Below are positions 54,901-64,000 of a DNA stretch of 64,000 nucleotides, piece by piece. A program made the position numbers and the translations under genes. Source of the DNA: Salminus brasiliensis (taxonomy: Eukaryota > Chordata > Actinopteri > Characiformes > Bryconidae); the NCBI RefSeq assembly GCF_030463535.1, contig NC_132891.1, forward strand, positions 10,067,449-10,131,448, written 5' to 3'. The notes beneath the pieces are model-generated. The model was not told the origin of the DNA. It searched no databases and saw nothing but the letters and a program-made list of their open reading frames with translations. Numbering within the stretch: position 1 is the stretch's first letter; the number at the start of each line of letters is the position of its first letter.

Positions 54901-57900
54901 ACTGAACACAGTATTGCTTTATCACTAGGTTTAATTAATATTGTAGTGGCCATACTGAAACTTAACTTATACATTCATTGGTTTGCAGAGACAGAGAGTG
55001 AGAACGAGTTTCGACCACTAGATGAACGGATAGATGAGTTCCATCCCAAAGCCACACGAACACTGTTCATTGGGAATTTGGAGAAGACTACAACCTACCA
55101 CGACCTGCTTAACATTTTCCAGCGTTTTGGGGAGATTGTTGTGAGTTGAATTTGATTGGTTTCAGGGTGTATTGGGGAACAGCCGAAGGTTTCATTTAAA
55201 GGCCATTGATACCTAATATATTGTGTACTTCTGTCCTCTGTAGGATATTGATATAAAGAAGGTAAATGGTGCCCCACAGTATGCCTTTTTGCAGTACTGC
55301 GACATTGCTAGTGTCTGCAAAGCAATAAAGAAAATGGATGGCGAATATCTTGGGAACAATAGGTTAAAGGTGAGATTAAAATATGTACCTTATTGTTCAG
55401 TTTTGAAATGAACATGCGGGTCTATAATTAACCATAGCATAGAAATATGTATTTGTTTATTTATTAATTCATTCATTTATTTCTTTTTCTTTTTCAGTTG
55501 GGATTTGGTAAAAGTATGCCCACCACATGTGTATGGTTGGATGGCCTGGCATCAAACATTACGGAACAGTATCTCACACGACACTTTTGCCGTTATGGAC
55601 ATGTTGTTAAGGTATACAGTCATCCTGAGAATAGTTTAAGTTGAATTCCTGTTCTTATGTTTCTTCTGTCCTCCTCTTATTGTTGATTTCTCTCTTTGCT
55701 AGGTTGTGTTTGACAGATTGAAGGGAATGGCCCTTGTGTTGTATAACAATATAGAATGTGCACAGGCTGCAGTAAAAGAAACCAAGGGTTGGAAGATTGG
55801 TGGTAACAAAATTAAGGTGCGCAGACAAAATGCATTCTGTTTAATTTCTCTTTTTTTGTATTCTCGATTGTTCATGGATTACCAACATTACGTTTCAGGT
55901 TGACTTTGCTAACCATGAAAGTCAGATGGCTTTCTACCGTTCAATGCAGGCATCTGGACAGGACATCAGAGATTTTTATGACATCCTATCTGAACGACGG
56001 TTAGTGTTTTTTGGCATTAGTCATTGTGTGGGATTATCTATTAACCAAACATACACTTAACAATATGCTTTTTTCCCCCCACATTTTACAGAGATGACCG
56101 CAGGCCGCCATATCATGAGTTCTCCACTGAGCGGGCATATTATGAAAATGTGCGAACCCCGGGGACCTACACAGAGGATCCACGTCGCAAATATCCTGCC
56201 AGGAGTCGGGAGTTTTTCACAGAATGGGACCCCTATGCCACAGACTACTATGACCCAAGATATTATGACGAGCCCCGTGAATACAGGGATTACAGAGACC
56301 CTTATGAGCAAGACATTCGAAAATACAGCTACATGCAGCGAGAGCGTGATCGAGATCGAGAGCGCTTTGACACAGACCGAGAACGTGACCATGGCCGACG
56401 GACAATTGAACACAGCCAAAGTCCTTCTCACCCACGTCGCCCTGCTAGCCCTGTTGGTTCTCCCTCTCTCTCTGAACGGCTCCCTAGTGACACTGAGCAT
56501 CATATTTATAGTCGGTCCTCTGAGCGAAGTGGCAGCTGCAGCTCAATTTCCCCGCCACGCTTTGAAAAACCAGACAGGATTCGTTTGGATCGGTACAATA
56601 AAAGTGATAAACTTGAAAAAGAAAGACCACTCTTTGAAGCAGAGCGTGGAAATGGGGGAGAAAAGGAAAGGCGTGCTGGACGCAAGGAGAAAGGAGACAA
56701 GGACAGAGCAGAGAAACAAAAGTTACGGAAATTAAAACTTGCATCTCCTAGTGTTCCATCGTCTGAGACGGAACCTGAACCTGATAGGGAGGCTAGCCCT
56801 GATATAGCTCAGCGCAATTCAAGCAAGTCAGTGCTCAAAGAAAAAGATTCTGGAAAAGGAAGACTGGATCTTCCACCGTGTGTTGTCCAGCTGACACGAG
56901 TCAAGGAAAAAGAAGGAAAGTTAATGGACCATGCAGTGATTGAGAAACAAAGAGGAAAGACTGGCAGTGATCCTGTCAAGTCTCCACCCCCACTTCACTC
57001 GGCTGACCACAAGAACATGTCCCTCCGAATAGAAACTCAAAATAGAGAGATCCTTAAACATGGTAAAGTTCTCAAAGATAAATGTTTGGCTAGCCAGGTT
57101 GAGATTGTGGACAAAGAAGGAAAAAGCAAAGGCAGACAATACCTTAAAGCAGATCTGGCCTTTGACAACTCTGCTGTGGACACTGATCGATTAGCTGCTC
57201 GAAAGAGGCGTTTTGAGGAAGCTACTGCAAAGGCTAATCGTTTAAGGAGGATAACCCAAGAAGAAGATGAAGGAGGGTTTGGTCTGAAGAAGCTGGGCGA
57301 CTGTCATTTGTCCAAAGGGGTGGATGGCGACAGGAAGTTCTCTCAAAATGAGATCATCAAACGTGAGAGCAAAAATGCTAAGACAGAGAAACTCGTTACT
57401 GGAAATACCGTAGGTGAAGGTCCAGAAATAAGCAAAGGGCTCAGTCTAGACCTTCAGTCTCAACCTGTGGAACCAACCGTGGATGTGACGCATTCTTTAA
57501 ACAGTCATGACCAGAGGATGCAGGAATTTGGAGGAAAGAGCCAGCCTTGTGTCAAGGCTGCAGTGTCTGATGGAAATATGGAAATGGAACACTTAAGGGG
57601 GCAACGCTTAAGACCAAGCAACCCTGAAGGGCTTTCTGTCTTACATGATAAAGATGCAGTGGACAGTGAAGACAGGTTGCTCTTTGACATTGACCACTCC
57701 CAGAGTTGTAGAAAGCAAATGGAGAAAAGCCGTCGCCTCCAACAACAGCTGCAAGAGTGCGACAAAACCGATAAGACCGAAAGTACACCCAGCACCGACG
57801 CTGAGGACTTTGATCGTCGAAGTCTTGTACATGAGGTAGGTAAACCCCCTCAGGATGTCACTGATGACTCACCCCCCCTCAAGAGAAAGAAGTCTGAAGC

Positions 57901-60900
57901 ATTTGACTACGATTTCAGCATTAACAAGGAGCGCAAGTATCGGAGTTCCAGGCAATTAAATGATGAGCCTGAAAGGAGATTTACCACTGCTTTAGGAGAT
58001 GAAGAGTCACCTGCAGACACGGTACATGTGGTCACAGACAAAGAGAAAAAAGAATCACCCAAAACAGAACACAAAATGACCTCCCATTTAGATGGATTGA
58101 AATACAATGATGATCATCCTGCCACAGATGCAGTGTTTTTTAAGGTTAAGAAATCCCTGTTTGGTGAAGAGGAGCTGTGTTGGGAGAGAAAAATGAGACA
58201 TGATACACTGAAAGCAGAAATGAACTTTCCCAGCAGCATTGTGAAACGTGAGAGCATTAGAAAGCGCCTTGTACGTGAACTGGAGCCTGGAGAGGTTCAG
58301 TCAGACTCTGATGATGATGGAGGCGATATCAGACATCTCTCACCAAAGCTGGACACTGTCTTCAAAAGGGAACGCGAGGGACGACTTTTAGACCTGAAGC
58401 TCTCCGGATCTTTAGAAAAGAACAAGTTCTACGAATTTGCCCTGGATAAGACAATAACACCAGATACAAAAGCTTTGCTTGAGCGGGCTAAGTCTCTTTC
58501 TTCATCTAGAGATGATAACTGGTCTTTTCTTGGCTACGACTCAAGGTTCACAAGCTTTCGGACTAGCACCGACAAGGAGAAAGTCGAGCCCACACCAAGA
58601 CCTATCCCCTCCTGGTATATGAAGAAGAAAAAAATTCGATCTGACTCTGAGGGAAAGCATGATGACAAAAAAGAAGATCCCAAACCAGAGGAGCAAGAGC
58701 ATCAGGAGCTATTTGCCTCTCGTTTTCTGCACAGCTCCATCTTCGAGCAGGACTCAAGACGTCTTCGACATCTTGAGCGCAAAGAGGATAACCCTGAGGT
58801 TGGAGTGGATAAAGATAATGGAAGGTCGAGTGTCACTGTGGAAAAGGCTGGAGCAGGAGGAGCAGATATTTCACAGGAGCCTGTAGTACTTTTCCGTAAT
58901 CGTTTTTTGGAGCTACAGCAAAAAAAAGACAAAGACCAAGAGCCACACACTTTTGAAAAAGGCAGTGTGTCTGAGACAGTTGAGAAAAACGTTGTGCCCG
59001 ATCAAGAGCAAGTGCAGTCCCCTAACATGCCAGATATTGGGCACGGTTATAAATCAGTAAGCCCTGCTTCACTGACATCTCTTTCGCTTCCCACCCCCAC
59101 AGATACGCCCGTACAGCAAGATACGCCAGCTTGGCCACCTACATCAACAGAGTTACCTGTGCCCCCACCTCTAGATGAGAAATTAGAAGATATTCAAAAA
59201 ATCTCTCCTTACCATCAGAGTCCATCGAACAGCATTAAAACAGCTATTCCAGTAATCATGCCACCAGTGCTGAATAAAGACAGCATAGAAGCAGAGTCTA
59301 ATGAAGAACCTTGTGAACCCAAAGGAACAACTGCTGCAAACATTTTGCAAGTTGAAGAGCAGAACGTTGATGTGAAACCTCCCACTCCTGGTGCCTCCCT
59401 TAGTAATTTAGAGGCGGAGTCTGCAGAGTCCCTGTCACCTAAGAATAAAGATGCTCAAGGTATTCCTAAGCCAGAGCTTTCTGAAGATAAAACGGAGCAG
59501 CTCGAGGGGGTTGTAAACCCAACTGTGGAGTCTTCTTCTGAGATGCAGCTGGCAACTGAACCTGAAGTTGAACAAACACAACCAACACGGAAGCAACCAA
59601 AGAGCAAAAAGAATAAAGCAAACCCATCAGCATTATTACCTGCAGTGCAAACTCCAGCTAACAGTGACAAACCAGCCATCCGGAAGAGTGAACGCATTGA
59701 CAGAGAAAAGCTGAAAAGGGCATTATCCCCAAGAGGAGAGGCCATGAAAGTTCAGTCCGATTCCAAGAACACATCCAAATCTCCTGTTCATGCAACAGAT
59801 ATGGAACAGACGAATGATTCAGGTCTGCCACATGGCAGAACACGACAGCGGCGTAATGTCCGTTCTGTGTATGCTACACCGCCCGAAGAGGAGGCACATC
59901 CACCGCCAGGCAAAGATGTTGCAGAATCCTCTCGTTCCATGCGGAAACGTGCTGTCGACAAAGAGCCTGTGCAGCAAGAAGTATTGACCGTACCAGCTAT
60001 CGCAAGAAGAGGTCGCCCACCCAAAACACGCAAAAGAGGGGATGATGTTTCTCCAATGAAGGGGGAGCAGACAAAGAATTCTGAGGAGGAAGACCCTGAG
60101 AGCAAAGAGTCAGGAGGTAGTGTGGAAATCACTAAAGTTGCAGAGGGATGGCGTTCTCCTCGCTCTCAAAAAGCCCAGTCAGTGGTCAGAACTGGACAGA
60201 GCAGAAGAGCAGCTAAAACAGACAAACAGTCAGACGGCACAGTATCCAGCCCAGTTGATGTCTCTGAAAGCGTGGAGTCTAGTGGCAAAGAAAAAGAGGA
60301 GACTTCCTCAGAGGTTCAGAATTCACTGCCAGACATAAAACAACAAATAGCGTCTAAAAGAGAGAAAGAAGTTAAACCCTTGGAGAAGAAATGTATTGTG
60401 GAAAAAGTGGATGAAAAGACAGAGACAGATACTATGGAAAAAATACAGACACCTGAGAAAAATGTGAAAGGGAAGGTGCAGAGACTAACCCGTAGCACCA
60501 AAGCAGCTCCTGATGATAAGGCTGTCAGTCTGAAAAACCTTGTCATTGATCTGAGTGGGGATGCAGTTAAAGATGCCCTGAACTCTGGAGATGAGAACGG
60601 TGAGCACTGTCAAAAGCCTATAAAGAAGACTGAAACAGACAATTCTGTTAAAGAAGAGTCCAAAATCTCAGATTACTTCAGAGAAGTGGATGATCTCAGC
60701 CCAGACGAGAGGGAAGATCCCCTGTCTGATTCGGAGCCTTCAGAGGCTGCTTTACTTGCCCGGCAGATGGAGCTGGAAAGGGCAGTAGAAAATATTTCTA
60801 AACTAGCAACGGAGCAACCACCAACACCATACAAAGAGCCAGCTTCTCAACCCTCTACTGTGTTACCACCTGTTGAAGCAGCAGAGCCTGAAGAAGAAGC

Positions 60901-63769
60901 TGAAGTGGAAAAGCCTGCCAACCCTGCTAGTGAAACTGAGCTTGCTGCTGCAATTGATTCAATCACTGCAGAGGATATTTCGGCTGATGCGGATGGATTC
61001 CAAGCTCCTCCCACATACACAGCACTCCTTCCCTCATCAGAGCCCTTAGCTTTGTCTACGGCAAATGAGGTTGTTGAACCTGAGACAGACTTGGCAATAA
61101 CGAATATCATGGATTCTGAGCCATGTAGTACTTTGGCTTCAAATTCAAAGTCATCTGAACCAACAAATGTCATTGAATGTCCCTCATCAGAGATGCCTAA
61201 AAAGGGAGGAAGAGCACGACCTAAAACACCAAAGAAGTCCAAAGGTCGTAAGGTTGCTGCCAACAAAAGAACAGATGTGACAGTCGGTACGGTATTGGAA
61301 ACTGAATCTACAGCGGTTAAACTACCAGAGTCTATTCCTGAAGACATTCAGACTGTCAACCCTAAAGCAGCAACATCATCAGCTGTAGCTACTGTAGTGA
61401 CTGTTGCTGCCGCATGTAAACATGAAGTGGCATCAACAGTGACTTTGGACACTCCGAAGGAGGCAGAGCAGCCGGCTATTGACCAGCCTGAACCTCAAGA
61501 ATCGGCCTTCCATTCTGGAAGTAACAGTCCTTCTTATTTAAGATCACCAGAACCATCCTCAGAGCCGGTAGCTCCTGCACTTACTCCACCTTCAACTCGA
61601 CTGAGTGTGACACCAACTCGTTCAGCTAAGGTACCTCTCACAACTCCTGATTGGAGGATCAGGACAGAGGAGAAAGGAGCACTCCCTATAACCCAAGTTA
61701 CAGTTGCTGCATCAGCACCAGCTGTAGGAGTAGGGGGCCCTTCAGCAAATCCTCCAGTTCCACCTGACACAAAAGCTTCTGACATCGATCCTAGCTCCAG
61801 CACCCTGCGTAAGATTCTAATGGAGCCAAAATATGTCTCTGCTTCAAACAGCAATGCTGTTTCAAGCACACTACTCACAACCACATTAGCAGACCCACGA
61901 ATGTCTCAGAATGAAAATTCACCTGTTGTGAAGTCTTCACTACCTGAGGATAGACCCAGCCCTATCACACCAGTTACACCCCAAATGGTATCTCCGCAGC
62001 CACCTCCCCAGCAAACTGAGACACTGCACATCTTCAAGGAAAAAATGGGGAATTCAGTTATCTCTTCCACTGCTACCTCAGTTATTAGTCGGATTCCTAT
62101 GCCTTTTGATTTTGATGACACTCCTCGAATTTCTTTGAGCAACCGCAGTTCTGGACTGTCTCAGTCCAAGCAGAAGTATCGTTTAGGTGTGAATGAGAAC
62201 AGCAGATACCATGGACTCTCCGTGCCCGATGAGGGGCGACTTGCGTCTGATAACGCCTCTAGCAACACAGGCTCAGGGCCTGGCTTGAGGGTAAACACTT
62301 CAGAAGGTGTGATGGTACTGAGTTATTCAGGCCAAAAGACAGGGGGACCTCACCGTATTGTTGCCAAAATTAGCCAGATCCCACCACCCAGTGCAGTTGA
62401 CATTGAATTTCAACAGTCTGTTTCAAAATCTCAGATGAAACAGGAGTCACTTCCAGCTCAGCCCTCTACTCCTAAAGGATCCCAGACACCCACAGGACAT
62501 ACAAGTGCTATATTAAGCAGTCAGGGGTTCAATGCCCAGCCTGTTATTTCGTCCATAAAACAGGACGTTCCTGGTTCTGACAAGTCTGAATCATCTTATC
62601 ACACTGGTGCCCAAGGTGCTCCTGTGAAAACATTCCAGCAGTCAAACGCCTCTCAGATCCTGAGGTATAACCAGTCTATTTTGCAGCAACAGCACACCAA
62701 AAAAGCATCCGTTGGAGAGTCTGTTTCACTGAAAGCTGAGGTAAAACAACCCCAGGCATTTAGTCAAAGTTCGGTGTTAAGTCCACACCCCTCGTTGGCA
62801 GGGAATCACCTTTCAAGTCCAGCTACTCCTAACGACAGGCTGATCTGTCATTCAAAGCAGGAGCCACAGTCCTCTCCAAGAGCATCAGGCAATTCAGCCT
62901 CCTCTTTCTCTAAGGTTTGCCCCACTAGTACCTCTGTAGTCTTGGGTCCGAGTGGACCATTGCCTCAGTATGTGACAAACATACATCACCCTGAGCAGTC
63001 AGTCATCATGCCCCCTCATAATGTCACACAGTCCGTCTCCATTAGCCATTTGACTCAAGGAAATGTCAGAATGAATACTCCACCACTGTCTGGAATCAAT
63101 TATGGAATGCGTGCAGATTCCCTCTCCTCCCCGCGATCTGGTTCTCAGCAACGACCCACTACACCCCAGCCAGCAGTGATCAGAGATATGCTGCTTAAAT
63201 CGCATCCAGGTTCTAGCCAAGTGAGCGGGGCAGGTGATGATGAGGTGCGACTCTTTCATCAAGGAGCCCGTAGACCATCCATGCCCCAGTTACAATCGGA
63301 TGTCATGGTAATCCAACCTGAGTACAAAGGGATACATCATAGTGGATTGCGTCTAGATCAGTACAATAGAGACGTGCGTATACTCATGCACCAGCAGTTA
63401 GCAGACCATCCAGGAGTTATCGAAGCCCACCAGGCTCAAACACCAGAGACTCCTTCAATTTCATCTTCTTCCCACATCTCCACAACTTCCTCCAAAACTC
63501 CCCCTGTTGTTAAGAATTCTCCACAGGCTTTGAGAGATGCATCAAAGGCATTGGAGGTGAAGATGCCACGCTCTCCTCATTCTGAGAGTAGAATAATTGG
63601 TCACTCGTCTGGCTCTGTGATCACTCCTCAAGGAGTGCAGCTGATCCATCCCGGCAGTGCAAGCTCCATACCTGAGTACTACAGAGAAATGCGTGGCTTC
63701 CATTCCCAATTACCTAGTCACTCAGTGATTGGGATTAATATGGCCAACCGCAGCATCACTCCATCTCAG
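30468..63769 (+). CDS. spen: spen (SHARP/MINT), RNA-binding transcriptional corepressor, 11 coding exons, 3' end outside window
   Basis: SPEN is a nuclear scaffold that recruits SMRT/NCoR-HDAC complexes, represses Notch targets through RBPJ and silences via Xist in mammals (family knowledge). Exons: 30468-30550, 34358-34678, 39379-39999, 53769-53926, 54135-54335, 54989-55140, 55244-55369, 55498-55611, 55703-55816, 55899-55999, 56092-63769; all GT-AG and in frame, 3223 codons. The start ATG gives MVRETRHLWVGNLPENV, identical to human SPEN. RRM1 is about residues 6-81, RRM2 383-460, RRM3 485-560 and RRM4 564-635. An RS-rich linker lies between RRM1 and RRM2 and carries a Gly/Ser/Ala-rich insertion (about 179-238). 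The RBPJ-binding stretch (LRVNTSEGVMVLSYSGQ) is near 2729. Human SPEN is 3664 aa, so about 400 residues including the SPOC domain should follow outside the window. Confidence 0.97.
32214..32260. repeat. (CA)n microsatellite
   Basis: About 23 CA units in spen intron 1. Short cysteine/valine-repeat ORFs over it are artefacts. Confidence 0.95.
32833..33066 (+). mobile_element. cactatatggacaaaag MITE, 5' half
   Basis: It starts cactatatgtggacaaaagt and keeps the body words gtgaggatttgattgcgttc and acaagagtgttagtgaggtc, then breaks off near 33066. The 60 bp upstream (32769-32830) match the flank of the copy at 4419. Confidence 0.7.
34990..36550 (+). other. spen: TGGA-rich, strand-biased island in spen intron 2
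   Basis: By eye I count about 34 TGGA and about 6 TCCA on the plus strand over 1.57 kb; about six of each would be expected by chance. The words are spread out, often TGGATT or TGGACTT, and not in tandem. No long frame is open. A gaaaataaaaaac word near 36172 could serve as an internal poly(A) signal. Function unknown. Confidence 0.55.
38859..39038. repeat. Composite direct and inverted repeat around an (AT)n tract
   Basis: About 60 bp (starting gcaaacaaaggtaaaattac) at 38859-38920 is repeated directly at 38962-39021. The second copy is flanked by a 26-bp inverted repeat (attactttagagttcaatat at 38939; its complement ending 39038). (AT)n lies between. Confidence 0.85.
39509..39688 (+). other. 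spen: Gly/Ser/Ala-rich low-complexity insertion in spen exon 3
   Basis: In the spen reading frame this encodes about 60 residues made almost only of Gly, Ser, Ala, Thr and Val (residues about 179-238), before SRSRSPSRFE. Human SPEN has only a short link (LQHGLYYA) there. The frame is open and both flanks are conserved, so it is coding. Confidence 0.85.
41791..42127 (-). mobile_element. cactatatggacaaaag MITE, reversed, internally shortened
   Basis: Bounded by actatgtccaaatgtttgtg and gatacttttgtccacttaag, the two family ends in reverse. About 340 bp versus about 500 bp for the full element, with an internal deletion after about 41830. Confidence 0.75.
42745..42990. repeat. Interspersed fish repeat (tcagccacaatttt... 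type)
   Basis: Contains cacccatcagccacaattt, tgcagtgacactgatgtggt and gagtggatcaggcacagcgg, words I recall as typical of a high-copy fish repeat. Class unknown. It directly abuts the MITE at 42999. Confidence 0.45.
42999..43258 (-). mobile_element. cactatatggacaaaag MITE, reversed, truncated
   Basis: Starts ccatgtccaaatgtttgtgg and follows the reversed element to gaggggtataaagcccccca, including a CA microsatellite (43099-43122). It ends without the other terminus. Confidence 0.75.
44301..44447. repeat. Hairpin: 62-bp inverted arms with 6-nt loop
   Basis: Left arm 44301-44379, loop gtaaat at 44380-44385, right arm 44386-44447. The left arm is longer because 17 bp (ggtgtatttttattgag) is tandemly duplicated at 44341-44357. 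Otherwise the arms are nearly identical. Confidence 0.88.
45287..45961. mobile_element. Non-autonomous TIR DNA transposon
   Basis: Ends acagtgacatgcaaaagttt (45287) and tgcccaaacttttgcattac (45935) are inverse. A third, internal copy (gtgcccaaacttttgcatgg) lies at 45768-45787. About 675 bp with no intact ORF. It resembles a common fish element; superfamily not assigned. Confidence 0.75.
46601..46952 (-). mobile_element. tRNA-derived SINE-like element, reversed
   Basis: On the minus strand the head reads gaggtccagcagaataaggc gctgccac, similar to a fish tRNA-derived SINE I recall, followed by degenerate B-box-like sequence (atcactattttgaatccc). Degenerate and old. Confidence 0.5.
47350..48125 (-). 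mobile_element. 5'-truncated non-LTR retrotransposon (Rex1/L2-like) 3' end
   Basis: On the minus strand the translation contains WFGNCNASDRKTLQQIVRTA and HTLHP, then in another frame a tail matching the usual SHPAHxLFxLLPSGRRYRS-type end of fish L2/Rex reverse transcriptases (gatggcagaaggtacagg region on minus). The left end, with gaggtttttattgtcatttc on plus, is the element's 3' UTR. Frameshifted and dead. Confidence 0.7.
48366..48690 (+). mobile_element. cactatatggacaaaag MITE, right end missing
   Basis: Begins cactatatgaccaaaat, keeps attgctgtgaggatttgat, catcccaaaagtattaga and acctggcattaggcatggag, then ends near 48690. Confidence 0.7.
49925..49986. repeat. (GA)n microsatellite
   Basis: GA repeats with small interruptions in spen intron 3. 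Confidence 0.95.
50695..50765. repeat. Fragment of the tggttctt/agaaccat MITE family
   Basis: Contains aatggttctttcagcaatgc and acaaaagaaccgtatttggt, similar to the ends of the element at 20463-20870. Short and degenerate. Confidence 0.4.
50772..50911 (-). mobile_element. cactatatggacaaaag MITE, left-end fragment, reversed
   Basis: Ends in tttttgtccatatagtgtat, the family terminus in reverse, with matching body (cctggacagtagagagagtt) before it. The rest is missing. Confidence 0.7.
51603..52073 (+). mobile_element. cactatatggacaaaag MITE, near full-length
   Basis: Begins tctacactatatggactata and follows the full element body, including cctggcattaggcatagtgc and a long TG microsatellite (51949-51981), to the degenerate right end near 52073. 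Confidence 0.75.
54455..54806. mobile_element. MITE with tatggacaaaagtattggg ends in spen intron 5
   Basis: Left end tatggacaaaagtattggga and right end cctaatatttttatccatat are inverse. The body (ttataggcattaatatggag) differs from the cactatatggacaaaag family, so it is a second family sharing only its termini. It fills much of the intron 54336-54988. Confidence 0.7.
56092..63769 (+). CDS. spen: spen giant exon (7678 nt; about residues 664-3223)
   Basis: Part of the spen chain above, listed because it is unusual: one uninterrupted exon of 2559 codons, as in other vertebrates. Contents in order: DPYEQDIRKYSYMQRERDRD basic/acidic repeats; an acidic-basic low-complexity region; ITPDTKALLERAKSLSSSR (near 58450) and the basic patch WYMKKKKIRSDSEGK (58615), both strongly conserved with human; RKSERIDREKLKRALSPRGE (59680) and RRGRPPKTRKRG AT-hook-like block (60007); the RBPJ-binding stretch near 62285; and a Pro/Ser/Gln-rich tail. 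The donor is CAG followed by gtgagtaa at 63769. The valine-rich NALKGPVN-type repeats of human SPEN are not seen. Confidence 0.95.
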
Positions 63770-63831
63770 GTGAGTAAACGTATCGATATTGTTATAACAA
63801 TAACACTATGGCTTTAGGTGATTGTGTGTTT

Positions 63832-64000
63832 GAGGCCTGAGTCACGCTGCTTTGCCATCAGCAGCCGGAGCCTGAGAGAGCACATTTGACAATGCTCTCT
63901 CTGAATGGGTGGATGGCACTTTCTCCCATCAACATAGATCTGTTTGCTGATGTATCAGAGCTGGGGATCCGGCACTGTCCTCCGAGCGTGTTGGCTTCTT
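63832..64000 (+). mobile_element. SINE-like repeat at the window edge, in the spen intron after the giant exon
   Basis: Contains tttgccatcagcagccggag, ctctctgaatgggtggatgg and cctccgagcgtgttgg, matching the body of a fish tRNA-derived SINE I recall. Cut by the window end. Confidence 0.5.

Noticed and set aside
60847-61347. 166-codon minus-strand frame inside the giant exon (also 61534-61884 and 59788-60132)
   Set aside because: Shadows of the spen coding frame on the opposite strand; low-complexity Ser/Thr-rich and without any signal of their own.

Overview
This is vertebrate nuclear DNA, almost certainly from a ray-finned (teleost) fish. It has GT-AG introns and five orthologues of human 1p36 genes. 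It also has a dense load of fish-type repeats: terminal-inverted-repeat MITEs, tRNA-derived SINEs, a Rex/L2-like LINE tail, Tc1 relics and long TA, CA, GA and GGT microsatellites. The most frequent MITE (ends like cactatatggacaaaag) makes me favour an ostariophysan fish, possibly a characiform, but that is recollection rather than proof.

Layout, left to right. (1) 1-12624, plus strand: the last 19 coding exons of atp13a2, a lysosomal P5B-type ATPase, running from the actuator-domain TGES loop to the stop codon. (2) 14707-17151, minus strand: complete four-exon szrd1, convergent with atp13a2. (3) 18218-21345, plus strand: a complete seven-coding-exon cytosolic sulfotransferase of the SULT1 type, head to head with szrd1. 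(4) 24734-26879, plus strand: complete five-exon tmem82. (5) 30468-63769 and beyond, plus strand: spen (SHARP/MINT), eleven coding exons that encode four RRMs and a 7.7-kb giant exon; the SPOC end lies outside the window. I rebuilt the exon chains by hand, and every junction keeps frame: 158 aa for szrd1, 304 aa for the sulfotransferase, 313 aa for tmem82, at least 3223 codons for spen and 888 codons for the atp13a2 part.

The genes do not form an operon or pathway. They are a fragment of ancient vertebrate synteny: ATP13A2, SZRD1, TMEM82 and SPEN all lie on human 1p36.1. spen introns 1-3 (about 3.8, 4.7 and 13.8 kb) and the intergenic gaps hold most of the repeats.

I see no microbial-type system, CRISPR array or clearly new gene family. 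The best oddities are: a perfect 105-bp inverted repeat just after the tmem82 stop; a 1.6-kb island in spen intron 2 with a strand-biased excess of TGGA; a candidate unannotated promoter with paired NRF1 and YY1 motifs between tmem82 and spen; a sulfotransferase whose usual C-terminal PAPS/dimer motif is altered; a Gly/Ser/Ala-rich insertion in spen; and several foldback elements.
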